A stretch of 64,000 nucleotides of DNA from Gordionus sp. m RMFG-2023 (GCF_954871325.1 NC_088779.1:21268846-21332845); one strand, 5' to 3'. Counted from the first letter of the stretch, positions 27,201-40,000 are shown. The notes: a model not told the origin generated them from the sequence alone. A program made the numbers and translations.

Positions 27201-27883
27201 AAGATATATATTATATAAGAAAACAATCATAATATGTAAATTGGGACATATATAAGAAAATAATCATAAAATGGAAAATGGAATTTACCTTTTTAACCTC
27301 AAAAATTTATTGTTTTCCTAATTCCTTGTATGAACTTTGATCGAAAACTCAAATTTTTAAAATAGATTTAATTTATGATTAATAGTAATAAGAGCGAAAT
27401 TTATTTTCACTATAACATAAAATTATAATTTTAAAAAATATGGCCAATAAATTATTTATTATTTTAACCAGTATTTGATAAATTGTATATAATATAACAA
27501 AAATTATATTTTTTCCAAGGGGTCATTAAAATTAATGGTAAAGATAAAATTTTATGAAAAAAATATTAAATTAAATTCATAAATATATTAAATGGGAGAT
27601 TTTTTATAATGATAATTGATTTTCAAATAATAATAATCCAACTATAAAATTTGATCATGTTAAATTCCACCTTTCAATAAAAATTCATAATATTTGAATT
27701 TTTTAAAAAAAAGCTATTTAAATATGCTCAGCTGGTGGCTGGTTATTTAATGTAAAGTTATGATTGATTTAATTATTTGCCTATTTATATCAAAAATAAC
27801 AGTTAGACTACAAAAACGAAGTGTTGGCAGTTGCTAGTGCTGATGGGGGTATCAATGTTTGGAAAAAGAAAAAAGGATTATAA
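12274..27883 (+). CDS. FBXW9: F-box/WD repeat protein 9 (SCF ubiquitin-ligase substrate receptor)
   Basis: Ten exons: 12274-12301, 12345-12629, 15689-15828, 20107-20229, 23431-23549, 23747-23976, 24114-24268, 25946-26056, 26264-26425, 27803-27883. All phases agree; 477 aa, close to vertebrate FBXW9. An F-box lies at about residues 20-65 (LDTLPTEIILHL...LTCKRLHSIFQNSLYWKQRC) and would bind Skp1. A linker (YDWRKTCAEREYLYDYW) precedes WD40 blades: CVTGSRDRSIYIYDV, FCSGGWDSCLKTWDL, IALGTYHKTVRLIDPR, LITGSEDKSICVADLR, MWVGDDVGRVYLFDP, LFTCSADKSFKVFDPTFPP, VASADGGINVW. The order and the VGDD and SxDKSxxV blades match FBXW9 rather than other F-box/WD proteins. Intron 1 is only 43 nt; intron 3 (4.3 kb) carries the Harbinger/MITE pair. 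Four acceptors end in AAG. Exon 5's donor (TTTAA|GTTATT) is weak but required by phase. Confidence 0.9.
13257..13424. mobile_element. TA-flanked palindromic MITE, copy 1
   Basis: Starts GTGTTATTAAATGGCTAG after a TA and ends near CTTCAACTACAC before a TA. It carries the family core ('ATTTTAGC', 'TTTTGACATCTATTAATGAAATCTC'). It lies in FBXW9 intron 2. Relatives are at 22457, 25144, 39109, about 51077 and 59443. A TA duplication points to a Tc1/mariner-type non-autonomous element. Confidence 0.6.
13717..14411. mobile_element. Non-autonomous hAT-like element with 8-bp duplication
   Basis: The left end CAGGGTTGTGAACCAGAACC and the right end (reverse complement CAGGGCTGTTGAACCCTC) are inverted relatives. 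The flanks CTTAGAAC and CTTGGAAC match at 7 of 8 bases. The interior is AT-rich with no coding frame. CAGGG ends and an 8-bp duplication fit the hAT superfamily. Lies in FBXW9 intron 2. Confidence 0.6.
14700..14965. repeat. GGCCGGGC-rich dispersed repeat (hAT-like, non-autonomous)
   Basis: A G+C-rich island in AT-rich DNA with GGCCGGGC, CCCGGGCCGG and GGACTTGGCCGGGC words, ending in CTCTGCAGGTCTCTG. Similar islands sit at about 26735-26900, 29640-29830 with 30180-30270, 33880-33990, 36370-36510 and 47635-47770. The AGRGRTCTGCA-type end is common in hAT elements. No coding frame. Boundaries approximate. Confidence 0.4.
15232..15300. repeat. Fragment of the TA-flanked MITE family
   Basis: Reads TATATTGGCGAATTTCGAGG and then CTTAGGTGATGATATTTTGGC, matching in orientation-reversed form the core shared by the fuller MITE copies. 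Ends are lost. Confidence 0.35.
16263..16496. mobile_element. 234-bp palindromic MITE flanked by TAA
   Basis: Long terminal inverted repeats of about 85 bp: CCTTGAATTCATAGTGGCGC at the left and its inverse GCGCCACTATGAATTCAAGG at the right, differing at a few positions, around an AT-rich centre. TAA flanks both sides (16260-16262 and 16497-16499), the duplication expected of PIF/Harbinger elements. Near-identity of the arms suggests modest age. It directly abuts the Harbinger element that follows, sharing one TAA. Lies in FBXW9 intron 3. Confidence 0.8.
16979..17341 (+). pseudogene. Harbinger transposase fragment (DDE_Tnp_4 / HARBI1-like)
   Basis: A 120-codon frame ending at TAA. The C-terminal half reads DGKGRFIVITIGSYGSESDG and then GVYSNS...LENGDL-like and ISPPKNLPN. 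This is the conserved block of the HARBI1-type DDE domain that normally has D in the motif VDIGAYGSxSDGGVF. Here the position before IG is T instead of the usual acidic residue, so the second catalytic Asp appears lost. The N-terminal half of the protein and the third acidic residue are not present. Confidence 0.75.
17664..17760. repeat. Tandem duplication of ~46 bp
   Basis: The phrase TTGATCAATATCCCTCTTTT followed by TAATTAATTTTTTGCAAGAT occurs twice back to back inside the Harbinger element, next to its minus-strand remnant. The copies are identical, so the duplication is recent. Confidence 0.8.
17890..18085 (-). pseudogene. Harbinger second-ORF (Myb/MADF-like) remnant
   Basis: On the minus strand a short stretch reads KLGIQYTNLKKTNSVISKID and then EANIARAMYEQMSGNENYQY, the look of the C-terminal part of a Myb/SANT-MADF DNA-binding protein that accompanies Harbinger transposases. 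Only a fragment is open. The opposite orientation to the transposase fits the usual gene arrangement. Confidence 0.45.
20640..20900 (-). pseudogene. hAT transposase fragment (DUF4371/ZMYM-like type)
   Basis: A minus-strand frame reads VIRNIMIFFGLPFRGHNDIP. This matches the hallmark 'FLAxxGLPFRGHxE' block of hAT transposases with a DUF4371 domain, followed by SQGIFDMPPSLRLLAKRPVD, which is less conserved. Only this block survives. It lies antisense in FBXW9 intron 4, between exons 20107-20229 and 23431-23549. Terminal repeats were not found. Confidence 0.55.
22457..22663. mobile_element. TA-flanked palindromic MITE, copy 2
   Basis: Bounded by TA at both sides (CTAGTG...TTTCACTA). Carries TTTGAGTCGATTTTTATAAA near the left and GCCGTTTTTAAAAATCAAGC near the right, with the shared core of ATATTACGCAAGCCTGAAGAT and the reverse-paired CGAAATCCCGATGCTTAGGC. 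No coding frame. In FBXW9 intron 4. Confidence 0.65.
25144..25358. mobile_element. TA-flanked palindromic MITE, best-preserved copy
   Basis: Starts GTGTTGTTAAACGGCTAG and ends GCCTTTTAACAACAC, with TA on both sides (25142-25143 and 25359-25360). The two arms pair over more than 60 bases, including GAGCCGATTTT and ACTCAATATTTTAGCC. It lies in FBXW9 intron 7. As the cleanest copy it serves as the type for the family. Confidence 0.8.
26735..26900. repeat. GGCC/GACCCGG-type dispersed repeat
   Basis: Starts AGATCTGCAGAGCTCAAAAT and contains GCCTGACCCGG and CCCAGCCATGCC, the same style as the island at 14700-14965. In FBXW9 intron 9. No coding frame. Confidence 0.35.
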
Positions 27884-30800
27884 TGCAATTTATTATTTAT
27901 TTAATATAATATAAAATGAAGGTGATAAAAGCAGTTATTTCTATAGATATAATGTTTTATTAAATGCTAATGATTTTTATATAATGTATTTTTTATAATT
28001 TTGATTTCATAATTTTTAATGTGCTCTGCGATTTTAAAAAACTTTATTAGAAAATAATGGATTAATAAATATAATCTATGTTGATGTAAAAAAAATTAAA
28101 ATATTATTGTAATATAGATTTATTACAGATTATATAAAAATTTAGAGGCATAAGGTGAATAATTTTAAAAATAAGAGTAAATATAATATATTATATAACT
28201 TTATTTAGTTAAATAAAAAACAATTGAACGGGAAAAAATTTTTTATCACATAACTTTTCCCTGCTTTTACAATTTAGATCTCATGGGTCCTAGAATTATT
28301 TTGTATCTACAATGCACCCAGTTTTGACTTTTTTTCATATTCATTTAAATTTTTATTATCATTGCTATAAAACCCAAAAGAGTAAGAGCTAGAGAAAAAT
28401 TTTGCTGCATCTGCATACTGCACGAATTTGAAATTAAATAAAACCAGCAAAAATTCTCTGTGTGTTCTTATTGACTGTTATTAAGAAAATTATTGTATTT
28501 CCATTTTTTGTCGTTGAATCCCCCCCCCCTCTCTCACCATAAGAGTGTGAGGTAAAGTAAAAATAAACATAATTTTAGATTTAGAGGAACATAATCGGTA
28601 AAAGAGTTTTAATTTTTAATAGATATTGATATCTAATGCTGGATTAAAATCATCCATTCACAGATAACATCTTAAGTTCTAACACAATTTGACTTTTTAA
28701 ACGGTTACAAGGATAATGTAATTTTATAATTCCTTTTTTGTAATTAGTAATTAATTACATATTAGCAGTTATAATTAATAATTACATTTATATAATTCAT
28801 TTTCTTAAATAGTTTTTATGAAAAACGTTAATAATTACAATCATTCATTTTTTATATTTAAAACTTTTATTCCTTGGACTTTGACGATAACTTCGATAAT
28901 TGCTCTTCAAACAATCTTATAATCAGTATAAGATAAATCTAAATTTTCAATATTCAATTTTTTTTAAAAATAACTGATAAAATCACAAGCGCTGCTTCTG
29001 CATTCAGCGATTAAATCTTAAAGGGTCACAATCAACCACCAGTTATTTCCTAGAACATGTGAAGGTATATTTATTATCTTTTTGTTCCTAATCTTGTTCC
29101 TTTAGAGAAAACATCCTTTTTTCAAAGTCATCCAAATTAAGTCATCAATAGGTTAATGATTTTATTGTTAATCTTTGTTATAAAAAGGAAGGCATTGTCT
29201 ACATCAGCACCTGTAGAATGACTATTTAACTTTGGGACTTTTCTAAATAAGAATTATAGAACACGTTTAAATAACGAACTTATTTTAAATTGATACCTTA
29301 AAAATAAGTTATACGTTTTAAAATATTTGTTAAAAAGATATTCACTAGCATTTGTTGATTGAAAAAGAGTTTCATATGTTAATGCCCATAATATCTATTT
29401 ATATAATCATAATGATATACCATTTTGTAACACAGAATTTGTTTGCATTTCTAAACATCAAATGTATAAATATGTTTATAATAATTATTTATATGCAAAT
29501 GTCATATGATATTGTAATTTATATTGCGAGTAAAACCTTTATGTTTTATAAATATAAAAAAATTTCCATTGCATGATGTTTTTAGCTAAAATCTTAAATT
29601 AACCGTTTTTAAAAATCGAGTCGTTTAACAATAAAAGCCTAGTTTGATATTTTCTAAAAAATTTCGGGCCGGGCTTAGATTTTTATATATGATATTAGAT
29701 TTTGTCAAGTAAATTAATATTTTAAATTTTGAAAATAAGGCTCCAGTATTTTTTGTTTGTTAATAGATTTTTTTACAACCAAAAAAAATTAAAAATTTAT
29801 ATATAAATAAATTGGGCCAGGGACAGCTTCTACAAAAACGGGGGGGGGGGGGTAGGAACAGTTTGCATCCAATTTTTATTTAGGGGGTTAGGATAACTTT
29901 ATCGAGAGGTAATCTATTAAATTTTTTATATGAAATAGGACAAAATATAAAGATTACTACTTTTATTATAGTTATTATAATAAAATGATATTGCTAATCA
30001 TCGACCAAATATTTTATCGCAAACAATCAAAGACATTATTTCCCAAATAAAACTTTCTGCTATCCTTTTAAATGTAATTTAAAAGTGTTAGACATTCTCA
30101 GAAAACTCATATTCATGCCAAACAATATCCTATAATAATGCATTTATTGGGCGGACAAATAATATTTATTTCGAGAATAAAAAAATTCGTTCGGGATCGG
30201 GCCGGGTAGGACAAATTTTTATAAAAAAATTCAGGAAGTACCGGGCTTGAAAAAGTTGACCCGTACAGATCACTAATATATACTTATTACTATCATTCAT
30301 TAGATGCATTTAGAAGTGTCCATATTATAGAATCATAGCCTCATTTGTGGTTTGCACGTCTATTAAATGAAACAAATGTGTATTCATATAAAAAAAAAGG
30401 ACAATTAATCGTGGTATAAACTACAAAATTTGTGCTCTTTTTCCTTTTTTTAAATTAACTGTTTTATTTATAAATTTAAAAAACACTATAATATTAAAAC
30501 AAGTATATAAAAATATATAAAATTACTAAATAAAAATAAATATATATATACATATATTATAAATATCGGAGGCTCTAAAAAGAGCTTAATTTAATAATAA
30601 ATATGTACCTAAAAAAAGTATAATTGTGTTTAAAAATTTCTAGTTGAAGTTTAAATATGGATTCGCGATTTTCGTTAATGGCACCACAGCTGCATCCTAT
30701 GTATGAACATTTTTAATTAAATTAATCTAGTAGTATGTATGTCACTGGATGGGGTTGTTAAATATCCCGATTTGGGTCGATCTTTAACATAGGCCCGATT

Positions 30801-31063
30801 AAGATTCGAGCCAAAAAAATTATAAATGCTTTTGCTCATGGGTGAAATAAAGGTTTCGATTATTTGTGAAATATCTATATCCGTCCTATAATTTTGCTTA
30901 TGGATTTTAAATTATAACAATGTAAAATATTAATAAAACTATTTTTTAATATATATATTACAAAAATAAGATTTTTCTAATGTTTTTTTGCTGGAGTTAA
31001 ATGGTTAAAAACGGCGCCAGTTTTAAAATTTAGCAAATCTAACAAGATTATAAATTGCTAAGA
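27884..31063. other. Intergenic region between FBXW9 and BRCA1
   Basis: AT-rich DNA without a recognisable gene. It holds a C run near 28519, a MITE-core fragment at about 29569-29635 (AGCTAAAATC...TTAACCGTTTTTAAAAATCGA), a GGCCGGGC-type repeat at about 29640-29830 and 30180-30270, a G run at about 29840, and between them a copy (about 29855-30140) of the 0.6 kb element seen at 10130-10737. The arrangement looks like the latter element lying within the GGCCGGGC repeat. The frame at 29352-29576 has no coding features I can name. Confidence 0.4.
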
Positions 31064-34000
31064 ATGGAAACAAAGAATATTAAAGAAATACAAAATATCT
31101 TTATATCATTTAAGAAAACATTACAATGTCGCATTTGGTAATTGTAATGTTATCTTTTAAATATTTACAATATAATTTAAGCCTTGATATGCTAAATCAA
31201 CCAATTATGCTACAATGCAATCATATATTCTGCAAGTTTATTGAATTTTAATTCTTAATCTATATATGTATTAGAAGATGTGTGGAAAGTTTGTCTCATA
31301 AAAGGAATTCTGAGAAATGTCCAATATGCCAGACAAAATTTAATAAAATGTTAAATTTGAATTTATTTATATTATACTAAAATAATTTAGAAACTCTTTT
31401 GAACGACAAGATTTAAATCAAATTTCTTTAATAATAAAGAGTATTATATCAAAACTTAATGAAAAATATCCATTCTTTTGTAATTTTAATAAAATGTATT
31501 TATACTATAATTAATGATATAGTAACACTTACATATAGCCCAAAATTGTCAAACATTAATATTATTAACGAAAACAAAAAGCCATCACTAATATTATTAA
31601 AGAAAAATATGAAGGTTTTATATTATTGTATTAATGCTTAATTTTTAATTTTAGGCTATCAAAAACAAAATATTAAAGAAAAAAATTAAACCAATTGATG
31701 GTATGGTATTTATTTTTTTTTTAAAAAAATTTCATTGTATACATTTAAGAACATGGAAATATAGAGCATGATAAATTATTAGAAGAAATGGATAATAAAA
31801 TCGCATATACTGAAAATGCAAGTTATATTTCACAAACTGATAATACAACTAGAAGCAATTCCAAACAAAATCAAGGAATATTTAGTCAAATACCATCTAA
31901 CGATATATCTCTTGACAAACTTATATCACAAGTAAAGAGCAATTTGGATGAGGATAGTAATTTCCTAGACAGTTATCCTACAAATGATATTAGTAATGCC
32001 GGTATAAAACCCTCAAAATCTCACTCTGATTCCATATTATATCACAATCCTTTGGATAAACCCACAATAGAGCATGTAAAGGATAATAGCCCATATAATC
32101 TTATGTCAGACCCCTCTTATTTAAATATTTTTCCAGATAACAAAACTTATAAAAAATTAAATAATTCTAAAAAGTCTCATTCACTTAATAGTCTAAACTA
32201 TAGAATGCCTTTAGTGGATATTACCAATCAAGCCTTGCCACTCTTAAATTATAAAAAAATGTATGAGGCTAATTTTCCCCCCTTAAATTCTGAAAATACT
32301 CTCTCACTTAAGTACCAAAGTGATACTCAATCATTGAATTCTATATCTGATAATAATTCATTGATTGACATATCAAAGGTTGAAGCTGTAGGTAATGAAA
32401 GATCAATGTTTAAAAGGAGAAGACCTCCCAGACTGCATCCCATATACAAATCAAAAATTGAACTTACCAACATAGAATTAAACAATGAAGCCACTAATAA
32501 AAAACGAGGAAGACCTCCCAAACTATATTCCTCAAAAAGGTATAAAAAATCTGGCAACTCCCAGACAAACCTCAATTTATTTTGCAAAGCTTCCCAAAAA
32601 ATAGATGATATTAGTGACACATTCACTGAGAATGATTCTGTAATTGTTAATCCATCCAAAACAATAATCACTTCTAAAGAAAAGGGTAATAATTTTCAAT
32701 GCAATGATTTAATTATCTCTAAAGATAATAATTCACCTAACCATGTTAATGTCACTAAAATTTCCAAGTATTTAAAATACAATGATGGTCATCAACATGA
32801 AGAATTAAAATATCATGATTTAAGTGATAAAGTTAGTAATTGTAAGATCATACTTAAAGATATAAAAAGAGTTATGTCATCCACTACTGTATTGTCAGAT
32901 AATTCGAATTGTGTCAATTCATTATTTGATCCTGATTTAAATCATCTTCATGAAAATGCATGCCCTGTGATGAATGATCAAGTGGTGCAAACTAGCCAAA
33001 TCATTTTCCAACCTTCCTTTCAACTTAATAAACCAAAATGCAACAATAACGTTAAGAAACTAGGTTTTTTTAGAAAAAAAATTTTTAAACGGCATTCATC
33101 TATCAAAAATGATTATATTCATAAAAAATCTCGTTCTTTTAAGCATTTGTTGCTGGAATCGGTCAAAAACTTGGAAAAAACGCAAGAAGTCATAATGAGG
33201 GAACTCAGCGAACTCAAAAAATCATCGCTGGAAAATTATAAGGAAAAAGAAACAAGCTTCGCATTTTTTAGGGAATTTACGAAATTTGTGGCCATATCGC
33301 CAATGCCAGAAACCAAAAATATGAATAAATATGGAAATTCAGCTCTAGGTAATAAAGAAAAGTAAACGTTTTTAATAAAATATAACATTTCTTTGCTTGA
33401 AAATCGGATTGCTCTACTTATGTTTTTATTGAAATGAGAAAATTGGCTATGAAGTTTGAAAAGACACAAGAATTCATTCATTGTCTAAAACTTAGGGGGG
33501 GGGGGGAATACACAAATTTCTAAAATTTTGGTGACGCCTTTTTTTTATGGAAAAATTAAAACATCCAAAAACATTTTTTTTTTAGAATTTCTAAAAGTTT
33601 AAAAACTGTAACAGGATTTACCTAAACTTTTAAAATTTGTGGAAGTTTTCATACAAGTTTTGGAACGCAAAGGATATAGTGAATCACTAATAAATATGTC
33701 CATAATATATTTTATTTATTTAAAGTTACTTATTTTTATTAATTTCTCATTTTCAAAATGGCCATATTAATTGCTATAATAAGAGATCGCCAAGGGCTGG
33801 CCCATGGAAATCGTTTTGGGGAATTTTTTGATCAGCCCATAAAATGTTTTTTGTACAGGTTTATCAGTAACAAAATTTCCAACACTTCAGCCCGGCCTAG
33901 AATAACATTTTACATAATTTTTTCACCCCTAAAACTTTTATTTTCGCTAGCCGGGCCACTGCCGATCTCTATACTGAATTACCCAATCCAAAATATTTAA

Positions 34001-37000
34001 ATATCAACAAGCTTCTCTTTCTTTTTTCGAACGTGTATTCAAACGCCTAGTTTAGCTCAATGTTTTATTTGTATAAAATGCTTAGTAGAGCACTCCAAAT
34101 GTTCAAGTGACCCTTTGTTTAGGACCGAGTTTGAAGAAATCTTCAAAAAAAAATTAAGCAAAGATCTTTAAGGCCGTGTCCTGGTTCGACTTATTTCTAA
34201 ATAGTTGGTTGTTTAGCCATCTAGTTTCGATTAAACAGCCTAAAAAATGAGAAGTAATTTAGTTTTTAAGTATGTAACTCATTTAATTTTCAATATAAAT
34301 TGTACATATCAATATAGTGGAGGTCACATGATATTAGCAATAGAAAAAATATATTATAAAAAATAAACTCATCAACTTAAAAAAGCGAAAATAGGGCGTC
34401 CTCGTTCAAAAGATGTTTATCCTGAGCTAAACAGAAATAAGTATCAAAAATTAGTCGAATCAGGAAACAGCCTATAGTTTTTTTTTCTGAAGAAGAGAAA
34501 TTTTCTATTATAATTTACTTAAAGATGCTTGCCTTTTGTAAGTAAATTTTTAACTAATTTAGAATCATTAAAAAAATATTTTATTATCAGATACACCACC
34601 TTCCTTAGAAAGTTCTAAAATTGTGGATTACGCTGATTCTGAAGAGGATATGGGTAAAACAAACTAATTAGTATTTCATAAATTCTATTTCAGTTATTTT
34701 CTTTCAAGGTTCTTGGGAGTAACTAGGAATCTTTATAATTTTCAACTTTTGTATACTAAATTAAAAAGGGCCTTATTTAAAATCCCTTAATTTTAATTTT
34801 AAAAAAATAATAGTAATTACCAGAGTTGTTAAAAGATGCTTTTTAAATGGATCTAGATACAGATACATCGTCTAAAATAATATCTAGATACAGATATTTT
34901 AATCAAAAATCTATCTAGATACAGATAAGATACCACATTTTTATATCTAGATCCTTTAACAACTCTGGTAATTACTATACTTTTAATAAAACTGTTGAAA
35001 ATAAAACATTGCTTAAAAAAATAAGTGTAACTTGGCTATATGGTAAAAATCTGGCATATGGTCCTTTCTTAAAATTTATGTGGAATGTAGCCCGCAGTGA
35101 CGATTCCAAGATTTAACGGGGGGGGGGGGGGGGGTGTACGATAAATATATTATTTGTTTATTATATTCTTTGAAGTTGACTAAACAATTGGAAGTATTAA
35201 TTCTAAAATCTATCCCAATATCTGTGCTTATGTGTGGTGTATTTTAAGAAGTATAGTAACCAGTATAAAAGAAAAATTTTCGCCAATTTTAATGATTAAA
35301 AAGCGACTGAAACCATTTATTTTGAAAATTTTATCAATGATAAATGCTTAACTGTATATTATTTTAATCCATTTGGTAGAGAGTATAAGAAAAAAAGTTA
35401 TTAAGTATATTTTATTGCTTTGATTTGTTTGAGATAACGAAGGAGAAAAAATGTTATTGGTAAAATAAGGGAAAAAATGGCATCATACCAAAACAGAGAA
35501 TATAGAAGTAAGTAAATATCTGCTTTGCCTTAATATTTAGTGCCTCATTAATTCCTTTAAAAACTTATGGTTTTCATATTTCAAAATAAAAATGAACTAA
35601 AAATTCACAAAAACTAAAATAACTTTTCTAGAAAAATAACATCAAATAAAATTTTCAAGAAAGTTAGGTAAAATTAGTAATATTTGAATAATAAAGCAAA
35701 CTCAAATACCTGACTGTGGTCCTCAAAAAATCAGTCTCCTGTCTAAGACCGATAGGACCGGTCCGTTGACCTTCACTATTCTCTACGTCATTGGTATCCA
35801 GACATAAATTCCCATCATTTAAGAAAATCATGGATACGCTTATATAAGTGCTATATTATTCCCTCTTTTTTAAACTAATTAAATCATAACTTTTATTTAA
35901 TTCTAATATTTTTTAAACTTTGAAAAATTTTAAAACCCCCTGGATGAATATATCTTAAACAACCGAACCCTTATCCCCCGAACCTTAAACTTTATATATT
36001 AATGTTCGGGTTCCTGATTGCCAAATTTTGAACAATTTTATTTAATTGTAGATAAATGTGAAATTTTTTTGTTTTTTTAAAGGGTAACTTATGGGTTTGA
36101 GAACTATCAAGTGATGCAAGGGGTTGGCGGTTCGATTCCCGTCGGGGCCTGACCCTTTTTAAATGAATTCAAGTTAGGTATTTCTATGTCAAGGTGTTAG
36201 TATATAGATAATACCGGCCAGGGCATAATTTGAGGATTTAAATTTTTTTTTGTTTAACTATTTTGTTCAGATTTAGCGCGTCGTGCATAAACGCTTTTTA
36301 TACCTAATTAACTACAACATAACAAGCCTTATATAACCAGAAATGTTTTTTGAAATTTTTTTTATTTAATCCTCTTACTGTATCGGGCCCAATTTATCAA
36401 GCCTCCCGAAATTTTTCATATATTTGTTCGACCCGATCCAGAACATCTTTATTTATTTGTCCCAAATGCCCGACCCGAAATATAAAATATTTGTCCGTCT
36501 GGCCAGAATTTATTTAAATATAGAAGAAAAAAAAATTTTTCATTGTTGATCCAACTCAAGAAAATTATTTTTAATCACATGACTTTTCAGATTCGACAAA
36601 TTATTAATAAAAATGATTAAATTTTATTAAAAACCATTGTTTTATCACCATTACAAATTTTTAAAAAACGTTTCAAGGCTCCGAATCACAAATAAGTTTT
36701 AATCTCGAAAATAAAGAGTCACCAAATTATTGTTCATCTTTCCCGATACTCTACCGAGCACTGACCTCTCCAGTTGACATTGATACCCCTGTGCGCCCCA
36801 CTTTGATTACGAATACTAACAATGTTGAAGACACGATTCAACCGGAAGCGATGAAATTTATTACTGAAAATCGCGTTAAATTCGATACAAGTGAAGATAA
36901 ACCTAATGACACTGAGAATAAGAACGACGTTTTATCATCGCCTATTGTCATTCAATGCACCCCAGACGAAATTTCTCATAATAGCCAAACTGACAAGGAA

Positions 37001-40000
37001 CTCTCCAACTGCGAATATCTTATCTCTTCTCAAAAAACTTTAAATCGTAGGACAGGTGTCCTAAGAAGCATTGTTTACGATATGTCCGCACCTGATGAAA
37101 ATATTTGTGAGAATAAAACGAGCACCGGTGATAATGTTAAACAAATTGATGATAAACGAGAAGGCGAAGTTTCCAGCAATAAAAATCTAGTATCCGAACT
37201 GGAAAATTTCGTAATAAAGGATATCGCCAACTCATCTTTTTCTCTCGGCTTCGATTCTGGAATGCATATTTATCCCGAGTCTAAAAAGGATCCTAAAATG
37301 CATACTAGCTATACGCGAGACATGGTTCATGATCTTCTGAATTCAAGTGAATTCTTTTTTTTTAAATAATTTTTTTTTGTTCTTATTTACAAAAAAAGTG
37401 TGGGAGAACTACTTCACGCATTGACGATCTAATTAACATTAAGGACGGTAGTTATTAAAACCCGTGCGCGAATTTTCCTTCCCCAATTTTGATTGGTAAT
37501 TTGACCAATTTAGAAACAAAGCGATATGTATTTAATCAAACTAGCAAAAAAAATTAGTAATTCTTAATTGTCCAAAACAATGAAATCTTTCTAATTCATT
37601 TTATTTACTTCTCATTTGTGTTTTCATTTTTAAATCGGAATAAATTATAAATTAAGGTATGAAACTCGAAAATATAAGCGACGAGCGTATTACCCGCGAC
37701 TTACCTACAACTCCTTCTAACTCTTCTTTTGCGAGTTTGGAGAAAGATAACATATCTTTTTTTCCACAATTTTCATCGGGAATCAGTGAATTACAAATAA
37801 CCGCGGTAAAAAATGGCCCCCGAAAATGCTACGATAATGTTGAAGATTCCAACAAACAAATCATACCACAAGCTAATCAATCTAAAAATAATCTATTTGT
37901 CAAAACTTTCGATATTACTTCTCTTAACCCCTTAAAGTCGGTAAATTATCAAATATTTAATCATAATGTTTCTCAAAATAAAAATACCGCCGAGCAAAGC
38001 CAATCTAACGTTAACGCACTAGCTGCATCGCAGGATGATAGTAAATACAATTTAAAAGATTAATTATAAAGGATTTTTATTGCTCAACATTATGATAAAT
38101 CAAACCACCCATTTCGGGTGAATAGAATAAAAGACCGGAAATAATTCACATATATAATAATTTACTATATATATTTTAATATAATAGCGATGTCATTTAC
38201 TCCAGAGGACTTGTTCAATAATGCTCAAATTTTTGTTTCTAAACTAAATCAGCGAGAAATATCTGAAGAAGACAAAGAAAATATTATTTCACTCAAAACC
38301 GTTTCATCGCAAAAAACTACGTGTACTTTAGATATAATGACCGATGATTCTATCACCGATAATAATTATCTCGTGGCTTCCCCTTGTGTTTCCATAAAGA
38401 GGGAAACTAAACCACTCGTTTTAATTACGTCGGGACTTGCAGCTACTGAATCGGTTAGATAACACATAAACATAGTATTATAAAAAGACAGAAAATAATA
38501 GTATATAAATATGTAAAAAGTTGTGGTAATTTAGAAATAAAAATAAATAATTTTTAAATTGAAAGGCAAATATGTTTTATTATGATGGAACATGTTCAGA
38601 GTTAAAATTATAATATATTAAAAAATATGGTGTAAAAATTTGCAGTAGTTTAGAAACTTTCTCTAAATAATTGAAACCATATTTTTTAAATATATATATA
38701 TATATAGCTAAAATATTAAAAAAACTACAGAGAAACTTCCAAAGATAGCTACCTCTTTGTTTTGACCCCCTACTTCATTCTCTCCCTGTCAAAATTCTAT
38801 TAAAAAATGTTTTATACGAACATCCTTTTTTGACCAAAATTTATCCCCCCCCCTCTTCCCCTTGAGGTTTGTTTCTATCATTTATTAGGGCTGAACCGAT
38901 CCAATCTTATATTGCTAAAAACCGATAGGATATTTATATTCATTTTTTTTTACCACCTATCTTTGAACCAATATCATTAAGGTATCAATATTTACTATTT
39001 TAAAAACAACTAACTTTCACGAATGATTAAGTGTATTTTGTTTTTTTTTATTCTCCATAAGTTAATAATTTATTTAAAATATTTGCAATGTTTATAGGTG
39101 AATGTGTAGTGTTGTTAAACAACTCCATTTGACCGATTTTTAAAAATAAGGATTTTAGCCAAAATATTATTACCTAAGTCTCAAAATTTCGCCAATAGAT
39201 GTCCAAATCTTTCTCCCATATGTGGGAAAAATAAGTAAGCTTGAATAATTTACTTTTGACCAAAATCTTGAGTTAACCGTTTTCAAAAATTGGCTAATTG
39301 GAGCTGTTTAACAAAGCTGAATGTGAGATATTTTAAAATCCTTTTTTTGTTACAGACAATATAATAAAGATTAGTGTGTTATTTTAATTATTTTTTGCAT
39401 TACAACAAATAAATTATATTTTAGTTCCTTTTATTAATTTATTATTGTAAATTATTTATAAAATAAAAAAGATAATATAATTATATATACAATCATAAAA
39501 TAACCAATAAAAATAAAAAATATCTAATCGGTTTTTTAAAAAATAATTGGTTCCAATCCTATATTTGATATCGGCACAACTCTAATATTTATATCATAGG
39601 ATGTAGTAGAATTGAGGGCATGCTGGAATAAAATTTAGGTTATTCTCAAAGTTTTGTAACATAGTTTTCTGAAATTCACAAAAAAATCAAATCTATTAAA
39701 GATTTTCAGTAATATATCTTACGTCAACGTGTACACTATTATAATTTATATTATATTTCCTTTTTTCCTAAGGAGGTGATTCATAAATTTTTGGGATTCT
39801 TCAATGCTACCCTCTTGCCAAAATATAGCGATGACGTCACTCATGTCATCGTAAAGACAGGTTTTGTTACAAAAAAAAATTAGTAACTTCTTTTAAAAAA
39901 AAATTTAGACGAAAATTTGAAATGCGAAAGGACCTTAAAATATTTCTTGGGAGTGGCCGGTAAAAAATGGGTCATGTCAATGGAATGGGCTAGATCATGT

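Noticed and set aside
36080-36165. tRNA gene
   Set aside because: Only the B box fits. The T stem is mispaired, there is no A box, and the acceptor stem cannot be closed.
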